Positions 7,286 to 15,205 of a stretch of DNA of 32,546 nucleotides are shown piece after piece. Position 1 is the stretch's first letter, and the number at the start of each line of letters is the position of its first letter. The notes under the pieces were generated by a model. It saw only the letters and a list, made by a program, of their open reading frames with translations. It did no database searches and was not told the origin of the DNA. The stretch comes from an uncultured Frankineae bacterium (lineage in GTDB: Bacteria; Actinomycetota; Actinomycetes; Mycobacteriales; SCTD01): NCBI GenBank assembly GCA_902805775.1, contig CADCUB010000105.1:1-32546 (forward strand). Direction: 5' to 3'. The position numbers and the translations under genes are program-made.

Positions 7286-7301
7286 GTGGTCCTACGACCA
7301 C
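7286..7301. promoter_or_regulatory. Perfect 6-bp inverted repeat upstream of nfo
   Basis: GTGGTC (7286-7291), CTAC spacer and GACCAC (7296-7301) make a 16-bp perfect inverted repeat 35 nt before the nfo start. It could be an operator or an RNA hairpin. It matches no operator I know. Confidence 0.4.
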
Positions 7302-7336
7302 ACAGCGTCTCCTGCGGGACGTGGCAGGCTGTCGCG

Positions 7337-8197
7337 GTGCCTCCCCGCAAGCCCTCCGCCGTGGGCTCCCACATCCCGACCTCAGGGGGGCTGGTCAAGG
7401 CGCTGGCCTATGCCGGCGAGATCGGTGCGCGAGCCGTCCAGGTGTTCGTCAGCAACCCGCGGGGCTGGGCCCCGAACCCGGGTGACCCCGCTCAGGACGA
7501 GCTGTTCGCCGGCCGGTGCGCCGACGCCGGCATGCCGGTCTACGTGCACGCGCCCTACCTCGTGAACTTCGGCTCGCCCACCGAGGCGACCCTCACCCGC
7601 TCGGTGTCGGCCGTCGAGCACGCCCTGCGCCGCGGCCGGTCGCTCGGCGCCGCGGGCGTGGTCGTCCACGCGGGCAGCGCGGTCGCCGGCGCCCACCGCG
7701 ACGAGGCGATGGCCCAGCTGCGCACGGCGGTGCTGCCGCTGCTGGAGGCGGCCGACCCCGACGGCCCGCGGCTGCTCGTCGAGCCGACCGCGGGCGGCGG
7801 CCAGGCGCTGGCGGCCACCGTGCAGGAGCTCGAGCCGTGGTTCGCCCAGCTCGACGACCACCCGATGCTCGGGGTGTGCCTGGACACCTGCCACGCCTTC
7901 GCCGCAGGGCACGACGTGGCCAGCCCCGGCGGGATGAAGAAGACCCTGGACGCACTGGTCAAGGCGGTCGGTCGCGGACGCCTGGGCCTGGTCCACGCCA
8001 ACGACTCCAAGGACGCCCTGGGCTCGACCCGCGACCGGCACGAGGCGATCGGCCAGGGCCACATCGGCAAGGACGCGTTCAGCGAGCTGTTCCGCCACCC
8101 CTCGACCCGTGGGGTCCCGGTCCTCGTCGAGACCCCGGGCGACGCCAGCAGCCACCGGCGCGACATCGAGCTGCTCTGCGCCCTGCGCGACGCCTGA
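7337..8197 (+). CDS. nfo: Endonuclease IV (AP endonuclease)
   Basis: 286 residues, typical of the EndoIV TIM-barrel family, which incises DNA 5' of abasic sites in base excision repair using three zinc ions. Metal-ligand and signature stretches are intact: AVGSHIPTSGG, VYVHAPYLVNFGS, AAGVVVHAGS, LLVEPTAGGG, GVCLDTCHAFAAGHD, LVHANDSKDALGSTRDRHE, IGQGHIG and PVLVETPGD. GTG 7337 gives the natural MPPRKPSAVGSHIPTSGG start; a CAGGCT box 6 nt upstream hints at a leaderless or short leader. Extending upstream to 7286 would add residues unlike the family. It converges on the molybdoenzyme gene with a 22-nt gap. Confidence 0.92.
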   Translation: MPPRKPSAVGSHIPTSGGLVKALAYAGEIGARAVQVFVSNPRGWAPNPGDPAQDELFAGRCADAGMPVYVHAPYLVNFGSPTEATLTRSVSAVEHALRRGRSLGAAGVVVHAGSAVAGAHRDEAMAQLRTAVLPLLEAADPDGPRLLVEPTAGGGQALAATVQELEPWFAQLDDHPMLGVCLDTCHAFAAGHDVASPGGMKKTLDALVKAVGRGRLGLVHANDSKDALGSTRDRHEAIGQGHIGKDAFSELFRHPSTRGVPVLVETPGDASSHRRDIELLCALRDA

Positions 8198-8219
8198 CGC
8201 CCCGGCACCGACCGGCGGG

Positions 8220-8861
8220 CTACAGCGCCGGTCCGTCGCCCGGGTCCTCCTGGTAGCTGTAGCGCTGCTCCCGCCAGGGGTCCGCGCGGTTGTGGTAGCC
8301 GCGCTCCTCCCAGAAGCCCCGGCGGTCCTCGACCAGGTACTCCACGCTGCGCACCCACTTCGGGCCCTTCCAGGCGTACAGGTGCGGCACGACCAGGCGG
8401 ACGGGCGCGCCGTGGTCGGCGGTCAGCGGGTCGCCGTCGTGCGCGGTCGCGAGCAGCGCCTGCGGGCTCGCGAAGTCCTCCAGGCGCATGTTCGCGCTGT
8501 AGCCGTACTCCGCCCAGACCACGACGGAGGTGACCGAGGGCGCCGGCGGGACCTCCCGCAGCAGCACCGCGGTCGAGACACCGGTCCACGCGTTGTCGAG
8601 GACGGAGAACTTCGTGACGCAGTGGAGGTCGGCGGTGATCTCGGTACGGGGCAGGCGCCCGAAGGCCGCCCAGTCCCAGCGCCGGCTGCTGCCGTCGGCC
8701 GTCGCTCCCCAGACGGTGAGGTCCCACGACGCCAGGTCGACGTCCGGCACGCGCCCGTAGTGCAGCACCGGCCAGCCGCGGGGGACGTACTGCCCCGGGG
8801 GCAGGCGCTCGGCCGCGGCGTCGGCCGTCCGCTCGCTCGCGGGCGAGGGGGGCGTCGTCAC
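8220..8861 (-). CDS. Sulfite-oxidase/YedY-like molybdopterin oxidoreductase, apparently cytoplasmic
   Basis: 213 residues forming a single oxidoreductase molybdopterin-binding domain. WPVLHYGRVPDVDLASWDLT opens the fold; ITADLHCVTKFSVLDNAWTG carries Cys81, the likely molybdenum ligand; GAPVRLVVPHLYAWKGPKWV and YHNRADPWREQRYS are family-typical. Known relatives include plant sulfite oxidase and MsrP/YedY, which repairs oxidised methionine. Unlike MsrP there is no Tat signal and no MsrQ-like haem membrane partner nearby, and the dimerisation domain of full sulfite oxidases is absent. The protein is therefore probably cytoplasmic with an unknown substrate. GTG 8861 lies 6 nt after CAGGAT. Confidence 0.85.
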   Translation of the reverse strand: MTTPPSPASERTADAAAERLPPGQYVPRGWPVLHYGRVPDVDLASWDLTVWGATADGSSRRWDWAAFGRLPRTEITADLHCVTKFSVLDNAWTGVSTAVLLREVPPAPSVTSVVVWAEYGYSANMRLEDFASPQALLATAHDGDPLTADHGAPVRLVVPHLYAWKGPKWVRSVEYLVEDRRGFWEERGYHNRADPWREQRYSYQEDPGDGPAL

Positions 8862-8931
8862 CGACCCATCCTGACCTGTGCCCGGGCCGACCCGGCACCG
8901 GCCCCGAGGGCCGTCCGCGGCCGTCGACCGG

Positions 8932-8937
8932 TACGCT
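8932..8937 (+). promoter_or_regulatory. Possible -10 box of aroF
   Basis: TACGCT fits TANNNT and lies just before a strong hairpin in what would be the aroF leader. No clear -35 hexamer was found. Confidence 0.3.
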
Positions 8938-8947
8938 CCGCGGCGCC

Positions 8948-8969
8948 GCCCCGGGTCTGCGCCCGGGGC
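8948..8969 (+). promoter_or_regulatory. Strong hairpin in the aroF leader
   Basis: GCCCCGGG (8948-8955), a TCTGCG loop and CCCGGGGC (8962-8969) form a perfect 8-bp GC stem. It lies between the possible -10 box and the ribosome binding site GGAGGAC (about 8989-8995) of aroF. No leader peptide rich in aromatic codons is evident, so classical attenuation is not supported. A transcript-stability or protein-binding role is possible. Confidence 0.5.
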
Positions 8970-8998
8970 TGTCGTGCCCGTCCGGGTCGGAGGACTCC

Positions 8999-10024
8999 AT
9001 GGTCGTCGTGATGCACCCCGGCGCCACCCCCGCGGACGTCGAGGCGGTGGTGGCCCGCGTCGAGCGTGCGGGCGGCTCGGCGTTCATCAGCCGGGGCGTG
9101 CACCGCACGATCGTCGGGCTGGTCGGCGACGTCATCGCGTTCCAGGGGCTGAACCTGCGCGCGATGCCGGGCGTCGTCGACGTCGTCCGGGTCTCCAAGC
9201 CGTACAAGCTGGTCAGCCGCGAGCACCACCCGGACGCCTCCGTGGTCACCGTCGGCGAGCGCGGCGACGTCCACATCGGGCCCGACACGTTCGTGCTGAT
9301 CGCCGGGCCGTGCGCGGTCGAGACCGCCGAGCAGACGTTCGCCGCCGCCGACATGGCCGTCGCGGCGGGGGCGACGGTGCTGCGCGGCGGCGCGTACAAG
9401 CCGCGCACCTCCCCGTACGCCTTCCAGGGCCTCGGGGAGAAGGGCCTGGAGATCCTGGCCGAGGCGCGCGAGCGCACCGGGCTGCCCGTCGTCACCGAGG
9501 TCGTCGACCCCAAGGACGTCGAGGTGGTGGCGCACTACGCCGACATGCTGCAGATCGGCACGCGCAACATGCAGAACTTCCCGCTGCTGCAGGCGGTCGG
9601 CGCCGTGCGCAAGCCGGTCATGCTCAAGCGCGGTCTGACGGCCACCTACGAGGAGTGGCTGATGGCGGCGGAGTACATCGCGCAGCGCGGCAACCTCGAC
9701 ATCGTCCTGTGCGAGCGGGGCATCCGGACCTTCGAGACCGCGATCCGCAACACCCTCGACGTCAGCGCCGTCCCGATGGTCCACGCGCTGTCGCACCTGC
9801 CGGTCGTCGTCGACCCGTCGCACAGCGCCGGCAACCGCCAGCTGGTGGTGCCGCTGGCCCGCGCGGCGATCGCCGCGGGCGCGGACGCCGTCATGGTCGA
9901 CGTCCACGCCGACCCCACGGCGGCGCTGTGCGACGGCCCGCAGGCGCTGTACGGCAGCGAGCTCGACGAGCTCGCGCGCGCCTGCCGCGACCTCCCGCCG
10001 ATCGTGCGGCGCACTCCCGGCTGA
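8999..10024 (+). CDS. aroF: DAHP synthase, class I-beta with N-terminal ferredoxin-like domain
   Basis: 341 residues. It catalyses phosphoenolpyruvate plus erythrose 4-phosphate to DAHP, the first shikimate step. Residues 1-70 form the ferredoxin-like regulatory domain seen in Thermotoga-type enzymes (MVVVMHPGATPADVEAVVAR...GVHRTIVGLVGD). The TIM barrel carries LIAGPCAVETAEQTF, LRGGAYKPRTSPYAFQG, DMLQIGTRNMQNFPLL, PVMLKRGLTAT, LCERGIRTFE and VVDPSHSAGNR. ATG 8999 has a strong GGAGGAC ribosome binding site and a hairpin-containing leader. A second, class II DAHP synthase lies at 17791-19158, so the two are candidate isoenzymes with different feedback control. It is followed by a GT2 gene after 138 nt and appears monocistronic. 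Confidence 0.93.
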   Translation: MVVVMHPGATPADVEAVVARVERAGGSAFISRGVHRTIVGLVGDVIAFQGLNLRAMPGVVDVVRVSKPYKLVSREHHPDASVVTVGERGDVHIGPDTFVLIAGPCAVETAEQTFAAADMAVAAGATVLRGGAYKPRTSPYAFQGLGEKGLEILAEARERTGLPVVTEVVDPKDVEVVAHYADMLQIGTRNMQNFPLLQAVGAVRKPVMLKRGLTATYEEWLMAAEYIAQRGNLDIVLCERGIRTFETAIRNTLDVSAVPMVHALSHLPVVVDPSHSAGNRQLVVPLARAAIAAGADAVMVDVHADPTAALCDGPQALYGSELDELARACRDLPPIVRRTPG

Positions 10025-10162
10025 TCGCGGGACGCGGCACCTGCACGTCGGGGGCGGGGCCGGCGAGCGTCTGCTCACGCAGCCGTCCCCGCGCCGCCCG
10101 GCGCCGTACACGCGTCGGCCACCTGCGGGCGTGAGGGTCGGACCTGCCGCGAAGGAGGTCCC

Positions 10163-11089
10163 GTGCAGCCCCTGCCGAGCCATGTCGTCCCGTCCCCCCG
10201 CCTGAGCTCGCCGCTGCCCGGCCCCGCCGCCTCGACGCCGAGGCGGCCGGTCACGGCGGTCGCCGTCATCCCGACCCACCTGCGGCCCGAGCGGCTGCGG
10301 CGGGCGCTCGACTCCGTGCTGGCGCAGGACTGCCGCCTGACGGTCGTGGTGGTCGACGACGCCGACGACCCGGCGACCCGCGAGGTCGTCGCCCGGTGCG
10401 ACGAGCGGGTGAGCTACCTGGTCAACCCCGGACGCGGAGCGTCCAGCAGCCGCAACCTGGGGGCGCGCAGCACGGGCGCCGACGTGGTGGCCTTCCTGGA
10501 CGACGACGACGTCTGGGACCCCGCCTACCTCAGCACAGCGCTGTCCCGACTCGACCGGGACGGGTCGGACGTGGTCTTCACCCAGATCGCCGCCGAGCCG
10601 GCGCTGCCACCGCGCCTGGACGTGCGCACCTGCGTGGCGGTCAACCCGGGAGTGACCGGGAGCAACATCGTGATCCGGCGCGAGGCGTTCGAGCGCACGG
10701 GCGGGTTCGACGAGCTGCTGTGGGTGTCCAACGACAAGGACTTCCTGGTCCGCGTCCTCGACCTGCACCTGCCGTACTCGACGGTGGCCGAGCCGCTGGT
10801 CTCCTACAGCCACCACGACGCCGACCGGCTCACCGCGCCGTCCCCGGACCGCGTGGCCGGCCTGCGGTCGTACTACCTGCGGTACGCGGACCGCATGTCG
10901 CCCGCCCAGCGGCTGCACCTGCGCGGCGTGATCCTGTCGACCTCGGCCCGCACCTCGGCAGGCTCCCGGCGCCTGGCGCAGCGCGCGCTGGCCCTGGCGT
11001 GCTTCGCCGCCACGCCGGCAGCGTCCCGGCGGCGGCTCAGCGGTCGCCGGCTGCACCGCACGTCGGCCCGCGTCGGCGCCGCGGCCTAG
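10163..11089 (+). CDS. Family 2 glycosyltransferase
   Basis: 308 residues of GT-A type. The nucleotide-binding start VAVIPTHLRPERLRRALDSV is followed by VVVVDDADDP, then GASSSRNLGARSTGADVVAF and FLDDDDVWDPAY, which contains the metal-binding Asp cluster. VTGSNIVIRREAFERTGGFD is the acceptor-side signature. The Pro/Ser-rich first 25 residues are unusual. The start is well set: AAGGAGG lies 4 nt before GTG 10163. It resembles the N-terminal domain of the GT2-GT4 fusion at 11099-13162 in several segments, including a shared RMSP-Q motif near the C-terminal side, so the two are probably paralogues. The genes converge with a 9-nt gap. Donor and acceptor sugars are unknown. Confidence 0.88.
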   Translation: MQPLPSHVVPSPRLSSPLPGPAASTPRRPVTAVAVIPTHLRPERLRRALDSVLAQDCRLTVVVVDDADDPATREVVARCDERVSYLVNPGRGASSSRNLGARSTGADVVAFLDDDDVWDPAYLSTALSRLDRDGSDVVFTQIAAEPALPPRLDVRTCVAVNPGVTGSNIVIRREAFERTGGFDELLWVSNDKDFLVRVLDLHLPYSTVAEPLVSYSHHDADRLTAPSPDRVAGLRSYYLRYADRMSPAQRLHLRGVILSTSARTSAGSRRLAQRALALACFAATPAASRRRLSGRRLHRTSARVGAAA

Positions 11090-11098
11090 AGACCGCGC

Positions 11099-13162
11099 TC
11101 ACGCGCGGGCCGGCGGGCGCAGCAGCGCGTCGTACAGCCGCTCGAACCGCTCGGCGTTGCGGTCGGCGGCGAAGCGCTCCAGGACACGGCTGCGTGCGGC
11201 GGCCCCCATCGACCGGCGCAGCTCGGGAGAACGCACGAGCTGCCCGACCGCCTCGCAGAACCCGTCGAAGTCGTCGGGGTCCACCAGCCGCCCGGTGACC
11301 CCGTCGACGACCGCCTCCGGCACCCCGGCGACCGAGGTGGCCACGACGGGGACCGCGCAGGACATCGCCTCGACGACGATGCGGGGGAACGCCTCCCGGT
11401 CGCGCATCGACGGGAGCAGCAGCACGTCGACGCCCTGCAGGACACCGGCGACGTCCTGCGAGGGGCCGGGGCAGTGCAGGCGGTCGCCGAGCCGGCGCCC
11501 GGTCGGCGACGACACCAGCGCCTCGACGGCCGAACCCGTGAAGTCCGCCCCGACGACGAGGACCTCCACGTCCAGTCCCTGCTCCAGCAGCAGAGCGCCG
11601 GCACGTACGGCCCACTCCGGGCGCTTGCGCTCGACCAGGTTGCTGACGAAGGCCAGGCGCACCGGCCCCGCGGGCCGCGGCCGCTCCGCGGGGGCGAAGG
11701 CCACGGTGTCGACGGTGTTGGGGACGGTCGTGCTCGGCACCGCGGTGCCGGCCGGGCCGAAGCGCACCCGGTTGGCGTCGGCGACGAAGACCACGTGTGC
11801 GCTCAGGCGCAGCAGCAGCGGGTCCACGCGCTGCGGGAGCTGCTGGTGCACGTGCCACACCATCGGGATCCCGCGCCTGCGGGCGGCCAGCCCCCAGCCG
11901 AGCGCGCTCGACTCGTCGTGGACGTGCACGAGGTCGACCGGGTGGCGGCGGAGGTAGCGCTCGGCCCGGTGGGCGATGCGGACGCGCTTGAGCGCCCGGT
12001 GGACCGCGTTGCCGTCGTCGGGCCGCGGCGTGTGGGGGGTGGCGGACTCGTCGAGCCGGACCACGGGCAGGCCGAGCCCGCGGTGGTAGTCGGCGACCGG
12101 TCCCTCGCCGTTGACCACGGCCACCGGCGACCACCGGCCCGACGCCTGCAGGTCGCGCGCGAGCACGGCGCCGGTGACGACGGAGCCGCCGACGCCGTCG
12201 CGCGACTGGGGGAACAGCAGGCGCGGCGGTGAGCAGGGGCGGGCCGTGGTCGGGTCAGGTGCCTCGCCGGCCGCGGCCGGCCGGTCCGGCGTCGCCAGCT
12301 CCGGGCCGGCCGGCGCGGCCGCCGGTCGTCCGCGCAACCGGGCGAGGTCCCACGTCGCGCGGACGCGGGTGCCCAGGCCGGGCGCCGCGCGGCGCCGGAT
12401 GCCGAGCGCCACCGCCTGCAGGTCCCGCTGCTGCTGAGGGCTCATCCGGTGCCGGTGCTTGGCGAGGAACGCCTCGACGCCGTCGGCCCGGCGCGCGGAC
12501 ATCGTCGACAGCCGCTCCCCGGAGTGCTCCCGCCACTCGACGAGCAGCTCGGGCACCACCGCGTGCCGCAGACCGGCGGCCAGGCTGCAGATGAGCATGT
12601 CCCAGTCGTTGTAGACGGGCAGCCGCTCGTCGAAGCCACCCGCGGCGAGGAACGCCTCCCGCCGCACCAGCAGGTTGCTGCCGGTCACTCCGGGGTTGCG
12701 GCTCAGGAGCAGGTCGGGGGCGAGCACCGCGGGCGCCACCATCGCCTGGCGCCGCCCGTCCAGCCGGTAGCGCTCGATCCCGGCCAGGACGAGGTCGGCG
12801 CCGCTGGCTCGGGCGCAGGCGGTCGTGCGCTCGACGAAGGACGCCCGCCAGCGGTCGTCGTCGTCCAGGAAGCCGACGAACGTCGTGGTGGCCGCCCGTG
12901 CGCCGGCGTTGCGCGAGGAGGACGCGCCCGTCCCGTGCGGGTTCGCCAGCACGCGTACGGGTGCTCCCCCGGCCGCCGCCGTGCGCACCAGCTCGCGGGT
13001 CTCGGCGTCGCCCACGTCGTCGACGACGAGGACCGACGCGACCGGGACCGCCTGCGCCAGGACGCTGCGCAGCGCCTCCGCGAGGTCGGCCGGGCGGCCG
13101 TGGGTGGGGATGACGCAGGTGACCGAGCCGGTCTCGGCACGGGCGGAGCTGACCTCGGACAC
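11099..13162 (-). CDS. Bifunctional GT2-GT4 glycosyltransferase fusion
   Basis: 687 residues. The GT2 part (about 10-270) has VTCVIPTHGRPADLAEALRS, VLVVDDVGDAET, GASSSRNAGAR, FVGFLDDDDRWRASF and VTGSNLLVRREAFLAAGGFD. A Pro/Ala-rich linker (about 275-315) leads to a GT-B GT4 domain (about 316-687) with PRLLFPQSRDGVGGSVVTGA, DLVHVHDESSALGWGLAARR, VRLAFVSNLVERKRPEWAV and the EX7E motif EAFPRIVVEAMSC followed by VPVVATSVAGVPEAVVDG. Such a protein could add two successive sugars to a lipid-linked glycan at the cytoplasmic membrane face. It starts at a GTG with ribosome binding site GAAGGACGG, 16 nt after the flippase gene, so it is co-transcribed with it. The frame is uninterrupted through the linker, so the fusion looks genuine. 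Confidence 0.9.
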   Translation of the reverse strand: MSEVSSARAETGSVTCVIPTHGRPADLAEALRSVLAQAVPVASVLVVDDVGDAETRELVRTAAAGGAPVRVLANPHGTGASSSRNAGARAATTTFVGFLDDDDRWRASFVERTTACARASGADLVLAGIERYRLDGRRQAMVAPAVLAPDLLLSRNPGVTGSNLLVRREAFLAAGGFDERLPVYNDWDMLICSLAAGLRHAVVPELLVEWREHSGERLSTMSARRADGVEAFLAKHRHRMSPQQQRDLQAVALGIRRRAAPGLGTRVRATWDLARLRGRPAAAPAGPELATPDRPAAAGEAPDPTTARPCSPPRLLFPQSRDGVGGSVVTGAVLARDLQASGRWSPVAVVNGEGPVADYHRGLGLPVVRLDESATPHTPRPDDGNAVHRALKRVRIAHRAERYLRRHPVDLVHVHDESSALGWGLAARRRGIPMVWHVHQQLPQRVDPLLLRLSAHVVFVADANRVRFGPAGTAVPSTTVPNTVDTVAFAPAERPRPAGPVRLAFVSNLVERKRPEWAVRAGALLLEQGLDVEVLVVGADFTGSAVEALVSSPTGRRLGDRLHCPGPSQDVAGVLQGVDVLLLPSMRDREAFPRIVVEAMSCAVPVVATSVAGVPEAVVDGVTGRLVDPDDFDGFCEAVGQLVRSPELRRSMGAAARSRVLERFAADRNAERFERLYDALLRPPARA

Positions 13163-13178
13163 GGGGTGACCGTCCTTC

Positions 13179-14696
13179 TCAGGCGGGGACGTGCGGGTGG
13201 GAGCGGGCGGACCGGCGCCGGGCGGCTCCGCGGGCCAGGGAGCCGAGCTCGTCCCAGAGCTGCCGCGCGCACAGCCGCAGGAGCGCGGCGTAGACGACGG
13301 CGCCGGTCGTGACCTGCACGAGCAGGACGACGGCGGCGGGCGTCGTCGACCCGTCGAGGGCCCGGCCGAGGGCCAGGACCGCGACCCCCATGGCTGCGGC
13401 GCAGCCGGCGGGGGCGCGCAGCATGCGCAGGACGGACGAGGAGCGCAGGCCCACGAGCCGCCAGACGGGGACGGTGACGACGGGCGCGACGACCCAGTAG
13501 GCCAGGCTCACGGCCACGGCGACGCCGACCGCGCCCCAGGCCAGCCCGGCAGCGATCGCCGCCACCAGCGCCGCAGCGCTGACCAGCCCGCGCCGCAGCT
13601 GCAGGTCGGTGCGGCCGACGGCCTGGTACAGCGCTCCCGTCGTTCCCGACACGATCTGGGCTGGGCCGCTGAGCGACAGGATCGCGAGCAGCAGGGCGGC
13701 CTCGGACCAGCGGCTGCCCAGGACCACGCCGACGACCGCCGGCGCGGCCGCGGCCAGGCCCAGCGACAGCGGGAAGGTGACGGCGGCCAGCAGCCGCAGG
13801 CTGCGCGCGTAGCCCCGGCGCAGGCGGTCCTCGTCGTCGCGCAGGCGGGTCAGCGCGGGGAACAGGACACGGCCGAGGACCTGGGTCACCTGCTGGACGG
13901 GCAGCAGCATGAGGGCGTACGCGCGGCTGTAGAAGGCCAGCGGCCCCGGTCCGGCGACGGCCCCGAGGAGCAGGTTGTCGGCGTTGCGTGCCCAGTAGTT
14001 GACGACGTTGAAGCCGAACAGCGCCCCGCTGTAGGACCACAGGGCGCGCAGCGACGACCGCGTCGGCCGGCTGCGCGGGACCCACCGCACCATCCACCAC
14101 AGGCAGGCGGTCTTCCACACGGTCGCCACCACGTGACCGACGACCAGCGCCGTCGCCCCGAGCCCGGCGACGGCCAGGCCGATGGCGACCAGGGCGCTGA
14201 CCAGGATCGCGGAGGGCTCGACGAGGGCCAGCGAGGAGAACTGCATGCTCCGCTCGAGCAGCGCGTTGTGCACGATCCCGAGCGACAGGCAGAACGACAG
14301 GCTGCCCACGACGACGAGCGCCTGCAGGCGCGGCTGGCCGTAGGCGTCCGCCAGCGGGCCGCTCACCGCGACGAACAGCGCCGTCAGGGCCAGGCCGCTG
14401 ACCGCGTTGAGCCAGAAGGCCGTCGCCATGTCGGCGGGCGACGGGTCCTGCGCGTGGACCAGGAAGGCGCCGATGCCGAGGTTGGTGAAGATCATCGCGA
14501 AGCCGACGAACGTCGTCACGATCGCGACCAGTCCGAAGTCGGCCGGAGCGATCAGCCGGGCCAGCACCGCGATCGAGGCGAGCTGCACGACCTGGGCGGC
14601 CAGGCGCGACGCCGTGCCCCAGGTGACGGCCGACGCGGTGCGACCCGCCATCGACGCCGGTACGGCCGCCGTACCGCTGGTCGGTGCCGGTCCCAC
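13179..14696 (-). CDS. Wzx/TuaB-type polysaccharide flippase (MOP superfamily)
   Basis: 505 residues, about 12-14 hydrophobic segments. The start region TASAVTWGTASRLAAQVVQL, then ASIAVLARLIAPADFGLVAI and FTNLGIGAFLVHAQ, is the hallmark of the WzxC/TuaB/MOP exporter family, which flips lipid-linked glycans across the membrane. SYSGALFGFNVVNYWARNAD and NLLLGAVAGPGPLAFYSRAY are further family-typical stretches. The C-terminus is basic (RGAARRRSARSHPH). GTG 14696 has an upstream AGGGG; ATG 14651 is an alternative that would leave a perfect inverted repeat (14659-14675) in the leader. It is the first gene of an operon with the GT2-GT4 fusion, supporting export of the glycan that enzyme makes. Confidence 0.88.
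   Translation of the reverse strand: MGPAPTSGTAAVPASMAGRTASAVTWGTASRLAAQVVQLASIAVLARLIAPADFGLVAIVTTFVGFAMIFTNLGIGAFLVHAQDPSPADMATAFWLNAVSGLALTALFVAVSGPLADAYGQPRLQALVVVGSLSFCLSLGIVHNALLERSMQFSSLALVEPSAILVSALVAIGLAVAGLGATALVVGHVVATVWKTACLWWMVRWVPRSRPTRSSLRALWSYSGALFGFNVVNYWARNADNLLLGAVAGPGPLAFYSRAYALMLLPVQQVTQVLGRVLFPALTRLRDDEDRLRRGYARSLRLLAAVTFPLSLGLAAAAPAVVGVVLGSRWSEAALLLAILSLSGPAQIVSGTTGALYQAVGRTDLQLRRGLVSAAALVAAIAAGLAWGAVGVAVAVSLAYWVVAPVVTVPVWRLVGLRSSSVLRMLRAPAGCAAAMGVAVLALGRALDGSTTPAAVVLLVQVTTGAVVYAALLRLCARQLWDELGSLARGAARRRSARSHPHVPA
14659..14675. repeat. Perfect 7-bp inverted repeat at the flippase start
   Basis: GGTACGG (14659-14665), a CCG spacer and CCGTACC (14669-14675). It lies in codons 8-13 if translation starts at GTG 14696, or just before the start if ATG 14651 is used. 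It could be a coding coincidence of the TAAVPA stretch. Confidence 0.45.
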
Positions 14697-14896
14697 TGCT
14701 GCGCGCCCCTGTCCACGGTCGAGGGGTGAGCATGCTGGGCCGACGTGTACGAGCGGTGTACGGCGGGCGGCGCCCAGTCGACCAGCCGCCGCAGGGAGCT
14801 CGCGCCGGTCCGGCGACGAGGCACTTCCACGACGGTTGGGGCAGGGATCGGCCGCCGTTCACCCGCCGTACGCGTGGGCGGCGCACCGTCCTGGCC

Positions 14897-15205
14897 ATGA
14901 GCAACCCACGACTGCACGTCCGCTGCGCCGACCTGCACCCTGGCTGCCCGACGCACCTGTGGGGCGCCAGCGCCGAGGAGATCGTCCTGGCCTACGTCCT
15001 GCACCACGCCGACGGTCACACCGAGCCGCAGGTCGAGCTCGACGACCTGCTCGACTCGGTCGGCGTCTGCCTGGCGCCCCGCGAGGCCGCCCGGACTCCT
15101 CGGGACGCCTCCCGCGCACCTGCCGACGCCTCCCCCGCTCCCCAGGGGCAGGTCGCCGTCACCCCCGCCGGAGCCCGCCTGCCGCAGCTCGCCGCGACGG
15201 GCTAG
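14897..15205 (+). CDS. DUF1059-like small protein
   Basis: 102 residues from ATG 14897. The N-terminal ~50 residues carry a Cys-containing pattern LHVRCADLHPGCPTHLWGAS, then EEIVLAYVLHHADGHTE, like the DUF1059 family of small proteins (C-x-D-x(4)-C...W-x-A...HH-x(2)-x-DGH). The Cys and His residues could bind a metal. The last ~40 residues are Ala/Pro-rich and not conserved-looking. It is divergent from the flippase gene across a 200-bp gap and its last 4 nt overlap the end of the convergent threonine aldolase gene. Function is unknown. Confidence 0.7.
   Translation: MSNPRLHVRCADLHPGCPTHLWGASAEEIVLAYVLHHADGHTEPQVELDDLLDSVGVCLAPREAARTPRDASRAPADASPAPQGQVAVTPAGARLPQLAATG

Noticed and set aside
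7286-7301. FadR/GntR-type or LexA-type operator before nfo
   Set aside because: The half-sites TGGT/ACCA are 6 bp apart rather than the 3 bp usual for GntR-type sites, and the sequence lacks the GAAC...GTTC pattern of actinobacterial LexA boxes.
8858-11056. Long open frame antisense to aroF and the GT2 gene
   Set aside because: Low-complexity Arg/Gly/Val composition without motifs; the plus strand encodes intact DAHP synthase and GT2 proteins.
14742-14762. Direct GTGTACG repeat in the flippase/DUF1059 gap
   Set aside because: Two 7-bp copies 4 bp apart are weak evidence in such biased sequence, and no promoter context supports them.
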